Assembly: GCF_000264995.1 (NCBI RefSeq)
Contig: NW_006767443.1
Span: 931,355 to 995,354 of the forward strand
Length of the DNA: 64,000 nucleotides
Source of the DNA: Punctularia strigosozonata HHB-11173 SS5
Lineage: Eukaryota; Basidiomycota; Agaricomycetes; Corticiales; Punctulariaceae
Direction: 5' to 3'
Shown: positions 59,518 to 64,000 of the stretch, piece after piece
Numbering within the stretch: position 1 is the stretch's first letter
Layout of the letters: every line of letters begins with the position of its first letter
Position numbers and translations under genes: made by a program
The notes under the pieces: generated by a model
Told to the model about the DNA's origin: nothing
The model's input: only the letters and a program-made list of their open reading frames with translations
The model's database searches: none

Positions 59518-61725
59518 TCAGACCAGATTGATATCACCGAGCAGCTTCCGGAAGTCGGTGAAAGCGGGCCCGTCTTCATTCCACGCTTGGGCCATCTCCT
59601 CCTTCACTTTAATCGCGTTCGCCCGCCTGGTCTGGCCATCGGGACCTCGAGCAAGCTCTAAGACCTCTTTGGCCTCGCGACGGACGGCATCGATGGTGCC
59701 CTCAGGCGTCTTCCCGGTGCGGAGGATAGCCTTGAGGCCCATCTCTCCGCTGCGAGTCTCGAAGAGTTCGTATCCGGCTTTGATGTTCGTGCTGATGTGC
59801 ACAGCGTTTACGACCTGGTCGATGGCTTGAGGCCACGCGATCCTGGTAGCGTGCGTCAGGGAGGGTTACAGAAATATATAAAATCCAATTCACATTGGCA
59901 CGCCGTAGCTCACTGTACGAAAGCAGTCTGTCAGCACAATGATTGTCCGACCGCTGCCACGTCGCACTTACATGATTCAAGTACAGAGTTCTGTCCGCAA
60001 TGGGACATGAACCAACCCGTAGCCTTGAAGGTCCTCATGAGCTTCGCGGCGAAACACGATACTGCAGGACGTTACCTCATGTGCTAGTATACTTTGCTGC
60101 GGCGCCCATTGAACGAAGATGCCCACGCCTGAATCTTGCGCTTTCTTGACAAGTTCGGGAGGAATGGTAGCGCGGGGAGAGCCATGGCTCATAATCTACA
60201 CAACCTCAGAATGACAGCCTTGAACAAGAAGAGACCGGCGTACGAAGGGAACTTTCAACTCCATTACCGCCTCCACGAAGGCCCATACCTTTTCCGGCTC
60301 TGCCGGCCACCAGAAAGTTCCGAAGGAGATCTGTTGGATAATCAGGAATGTAGACAGCGAACGATGACCATAGCACTGACGTAAAGGACGGAATGCGGTC
60401 CGTGAGTCTCGACGGACTTGTTCAGGAACTGCTTGATCTCTTGTCCCTTTGGCGATTGCATTAGTTCACCGGCCTGAGCGGCCTCTACCTCGGATGCGGG
60501 GAGGATCGGACCGAGGCAGTAGCTGCCTCTGTCTTCCCCAAACCACTTGCTGAAGGTCTTGATGAACTCGGCCTCGTACGCTGCAGCGTCTGTGTGGATG
60601 ATGCCTACATGTGGCTATATTTAAAGCAGTCCGTCATCAGGAGATGTCTTGCTCTCACCATCGCATGCACGGAGCAACCTAGAATTTCACACGTCAGTAT
60701 AAAATGACGAGTCTGACGAGAAGAGTGTCTCACTGGTACATCTGCGTGCTGATAAAGCCAACGGGGAATAGGGGCAGCTGGCGTGCGCCGGTGGATCAGA
60801 CAAGCTTCCACGTACCACACGAAGCTCCTTACAGGTTGGGGGAAGCACTCCCAGTCATACATCTTTGGCAAGCCGGGTATATCAATGATAGTTCCCTCGC
60901 TCCTAGTTAATAGCTGGACAGCACCTCCGGGTCAGCAAACTTCTCCAAGCAATGATTGGCAGCTTGGCCGGCGTACCTGGTCTGCAGCCTCTAGGAAGTT
61001 CTTGCCAGTCTCCGCGGCTTTCGTTGCTACGACTTTCTCCCAGTGACCAATGCCTTCTTCAGTAACTGGTCCAAAGACGCGGAGCATGTAAGAGATGGCT
61101 CCGGTCTGCCAGGCGAGCACCTTGACGGGCTTGCGGCTAGCTTGACGGATCAACTGCAGTGGGCCGAAGCCAAAGAACTATGGCAACGCGTGAGTATGAA
61201 ATCCGTACAGCGCCACGAGACAATGGACTGACGTCGAGAATCACGGCGTCTGGGTGAGTGAGACCATCGAACTGGGCCTTCGTCACGGAGCAAGTCAAGG
61301 AGCCCGTCTCGACCACGGCCTTGTAGATGTCTTCGAATATGGCGTCTCCCGTACCGACGCTGAGGACGGTCACATCCTCTTTTAGACCGACCAGCCTGTG
61401 GAGCGTCAGTATTCGGATGGGACGCAGCTAGCGGATTCCCTACTTGATACGCTCCGCCTGGCGCTCTTCGTCCTTACCGAAACTTCTCGACAACTCAAGC
61501 TTCGCGAGATTGTAAAATGTAGGGGAGATCAAGAAGGTGATATTTATGGGCTTATATCTAACGATGCGACCGGCGAGATTGCACAGAGGTCGTATATGAC
61601 CTATAACGGCACACCATCAGCGGGGCATTCATACATGCAATGCATCGGAACTTACCCCAGTCGCCAAAGCAATGCACAAGGATGTGACCCTGGATCTCAG
61701 GTTCCGGAGAGGGTGAAACAGACAT
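59518..61725 (-). CDS. UDP-glycosyltransferase 3 (GT1 family)
   Basis: Exons: 61725-61656, 61600-61444, 61395-61233, 61177-60977, 60913-60833, 60777-60734, 60678-60659, 60604-60381, 60330-60244, 60195-60076, 60023-59972, 59912-59894, 59842-59518 (520 aa). Exons 2, 3, 5 and 10 have the same lengths as in UGT1 and UGT2. Exons 11+12 (52+19 nt) equal their single 71-nt exon, so one intron was gained or lost. Motifs: GHILVHCFGDWGHIRPLCNL, DWECFPQP, LLRACDGIIHTDAAAYE, GPHSVLYISFGTFWWP, FVQWAPQQSILAHE, WFMSHCGQNSVLES and PQAIDQVVN. The donor-site signature is intact. A second ATG 27 bp upstream (61752) is possible. It is more diverged from UGT1 and UGT2 than they are from each other. Confidence 0.9.
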
Positions 61726-62642
61726 GGTGCGCTTAGAGACGAATGAGCCCATAGTGGTCAGTCCAACACACACGCCTTTTAAGTACCCAAGAGCGCACCA
61801 TTACATTATTTACGCCGTAGCGAACATATGTCGATTCGTGCACCACAATAGCATCGGACTACCATGTATGTCCTGCGCCCTGTGTGGATGCCGATGTAAT
61901 CCACACACAACCAGCTCGGCCCCGAGAGAGCTTGTCTCGAACGCCTGTATCAGATACGAGAGTCACGGCTACGTTTGGGATGTTATCCAGTGGCGTACGT
62001 GCCATGAGCCGGTGGGCCGACGGAACGAGGTGCATAAGTCCTCGAAGAAGTCAAACCTTGTTTCGGATCGACCATTGAAAACGGCGACTAGCCCTCTCCG
62101 TATGGTGGATGCCGTTCCGCTCGGTGTGAAGCGAAGATCCGGGAACGGGTCGATGCTGGTATTTATGGAGAGTGCCCAAGTATAGCGGCCACCGACGGTG
62201 CCGCGCGAATGCTGCAGGGTCACCCAGATGGCGTGCATTCCGGGTGTTGCTCTCCAGCCGAGATACGTCATGGTCTCGCTGGTTAAAGGCAGTGTCAATC
62301 CATGCAGAAGCAGCGTTTATTCCGTTCAAGCATGGAAGTATTGTTGAGTTGAATGGACGCTGTCTTCATTGCAGGCAAAGACCAAACAACGTCGGGGGCA
62401 TGCATGAACTCGGAGAAACATGTTGTGGGCATCACAACGTGACCGTGAGAGATTCTCTTTCTTTCAGAGCACTCTCTAAAATGGAAGAAACCACTGTCCC
62501 ATCGTTATTGTCGCTGATTATATTATATTATGTGAAATAAAGGAAGGCGGGAGATAGTAATGTACACCCTTATCATACACCATGTCTATGTCCATGTCCA
62601 ACAATAAAGTCCGTTTGGCCAAAACGATCACCGCATGGGTTT
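61726..62642. other. Spacer between UGT3 and the ferritin-like gene
   Basis: 917 bp holding the UGT3 promoter (a weak ACTTAAAAGG element near 61777) and the 3' flank of the ferritin-like gene. Nothing else recognised. Confidence 0.45.
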
Positions 62643-63761
62643 CTACAACTGCTGCGTGGCAGAGTTGAAGGCGAAGTAAAGAATGGTAAGCCCGCTGAGG
62701 GTCGTCTGGTCGGTAGGGGTCGCGTCCTTGCTCTTGACAACGCTCGCGTACACCGTGCCCGCGTTCTTCAGGTCCGAGGGGATGGTCGTCGTGCCGTCGC
62801 TGGCCACGTCCGAGTAGAAGACGTTGAGACCGGAGTAGTACGCGACGTAGAGGGGCGAATTGTTATCCTTGTTGTCGAAGTTCATCTTCACCTTCTCGCC
62901 AACGGCGGGCGCGGCCGGGGTGAGAGAGAAGGAGGGATAGGTGGTCACCGGCAGAGTGGGGTTGCTGCTAGGGCAGCTCGTGATGAATTGCGCTGGAAAC
63001 AAGCGGTTAGCGAATGCGATGATAAGAGAAAGAGATGAACGTACAGGCAATGGAGTACACGCCGCTGAGACCGAGCGGAGTATCGTACGGCAGGTTCCAC
63101 GCCGCCTCTTTGCGAACGGCGGAGGAAATCCACGCATCATGGCGGGCTTCCGTCGTGAGGATAGACTGGACAATGAACATCAGCTACGTTAATACGCGGG
63201 CGGCTAATGATGCTTACGCCAGCAGCAGTCAGATAATCCTTGTTGGAGATGAGCTGAGCGGCGCCCAAGTATGCCGAGGTGCCAGTGCCCTCAAGCGCCA
63301 TGGACAGAGCGAGGAAAGACTTCGGGTCCGTGTATGGGCTGATGAAGATAAGTCAGCGATTGTGCCAAAATTTCCGTTCCTCGAGGTTCACTTACAAGTT
63401 GTAGGTGCATGGCTTGGTCGCCGCGTTTCCGAGGGCGGTGGAGAGGAACTTGACGTGCGACGCTTCGTGCTCCGCGATCTGGCTGACACGGCCGCGCACC
63501 CAGTCGGGGAAGCCGGCGTTCTTGAACGCGGCGGCGTCGTATTTGGCAAGACCCTCCGCGTAGAACGTGTTCTCGAGATGCTCGAGGGTGAGCGCGTAGT
63601 TGAGTACCGTGGTGTCTGTAGCAAGAGCCATCAGCTCAAGAAACAAAACCGACGAATGCGCTGGAATGCTCACCGTCGACAGTCTGGCGCTTGACGATGT
63701 CGGCGGGCGCAGCGAGCGCGGAACCAGCGAGGGCGACGGCGAGGGTGACGAGGGCGAGCAT
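62643..63761 (-). CDS. Secreted ferritin-like (Ferritin_2, Rds1/desiccation-related) protein
   Basis: Exons: 63761-63674, 63615-63396, 63338-63218, 63165-63045, 62992-62643 (299 aa). The signal peptide ([20 protein letters not shown]) ends before IVKRQ, a Kex2-type KR site. The helical core has the carboxylate-bridge type residues of the ferritin-like fold: [38 protein letters not shown] and [15 protein letters not shown], giving an EhLExxFY helix, an ExxH helix and an ARHDAW helix. A beta-rich C-terminal part follows ([20 protein letters not shown]). Rds1-like proteins are stress- or starvation-induced surface proteins of unknown enzymatic role; metal oxidation is possible but not shown. Confidence 0.9.
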
Positions 63762-63855
63762 CGCGAAGTAATTGACGAGCTGGGGGTGACGCGGTGCTAT
63801 AGCGAGTTTCGGGTGTGAACAACTGCGCTGAAGGTCAACATCGGTCTGTCCAGTT

Positions 63856-63863
63856 CTTTTATA
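63856..63863 (-). promoter_or_regulatory. TATA box of the ferritin-like gene
   Basis: TATAAAAG on the minus strand, about 95 bp before the ATG. The rest of 63762-64000 shows no gene. Confidence 0.65.
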
Positions 63864-64000
63864 CGTTTGCCCCCCCTGTCGTCGGCTGCCTCGGTGGGAG
63901 CAGGTGATCCGCCCGCCCGCCTGCGCGGCGACGCAGGTCGCTGTCCCCCGAGATGTCCGACCACACCCAGAAGGCGGCGGCGGAACGCGACACGATTGAC

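Overview
The window looks like nuclear DNA of a filamentous basidiomycete (Agaricomycetes, probably Polyporales). Genes are dense, GC-rich and cut by many short introns, mostly 45-65 nt with GT..AG ends and CTAAC/CTGAC-type branch sites. F-box and kinase-like genes are numerous, class 3 lipases and fungal UDP-glycosyltransferases are expanded, and TATA boxes sit about 75-100 bp before several start codons. All exon/intron models were deduced by hand from reading frame, splice signals and paralogue comparison. No transcript or database evidence was available.

Layout. 1-7.3 kb: the tail of a Ser/Pro-rich protein, a secreted His-rich repeat protein, an intron-bearing tRNA-Asp(GTC), and a GPATCH1-type G-patch splicing factor. 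7.3-13 kb: a divergent pair, an FAD-dependent monooxygenase and an O-methyltransferase, next to a decayed cytochrome P450. Together they look like a small aromatic or secondary-metabolite locus. 13-23.5 kb: two F-box genes plus an F-box relic, the ribosome-biogenesis WD40 protein MAK11/PAK1IP1, a secreted class 3 lipase and a UBA/UBX adaptor of the UBXN1 type. 24-30.4 kb: two tandem UDP-glycosyltransferases. The second carries a 1.4-kb terminal-inverted-repeat element in its first intron. 31.5-44.2 kb: a kinase-related block holding three intact but catalytically degenerate pseudokinases (two of them head-to-head paralogues), a frameshifted CK1-like kinase and a 1230-residue low-complexity protein. 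44.9-53.7 kb: a second lipase, an F-box/LRR-like gene, a DUF1115 (RWDD2-type) protein, CDC48, and a third lipase that is frameshifted. 53.8-63.8 kb: DGAT2, an intact 13-exon P450 convergent with a third UDP-glycosyltransferase, and a secreted ferritin-like (Rds1-type) protein.

How genes may work together. CDC48 and the UBX protein belong to the same ubiquitin-segregase pathway, and the F-box proteins feed SCF ligases, but these are housekeeping or dispersed functions, not an operon. FAD monooxygenase + O-methyltransferase + dead P450, and P450 + UGT, are the usual oxidise-then-conjugate pairings. The kinase block is the least explained part. Its two best-preserved members keep identical exon lengths but have lost the HRD and DFG residues, and they end in hydrophobic tails, so they look like conserved non-catalytic proteins.
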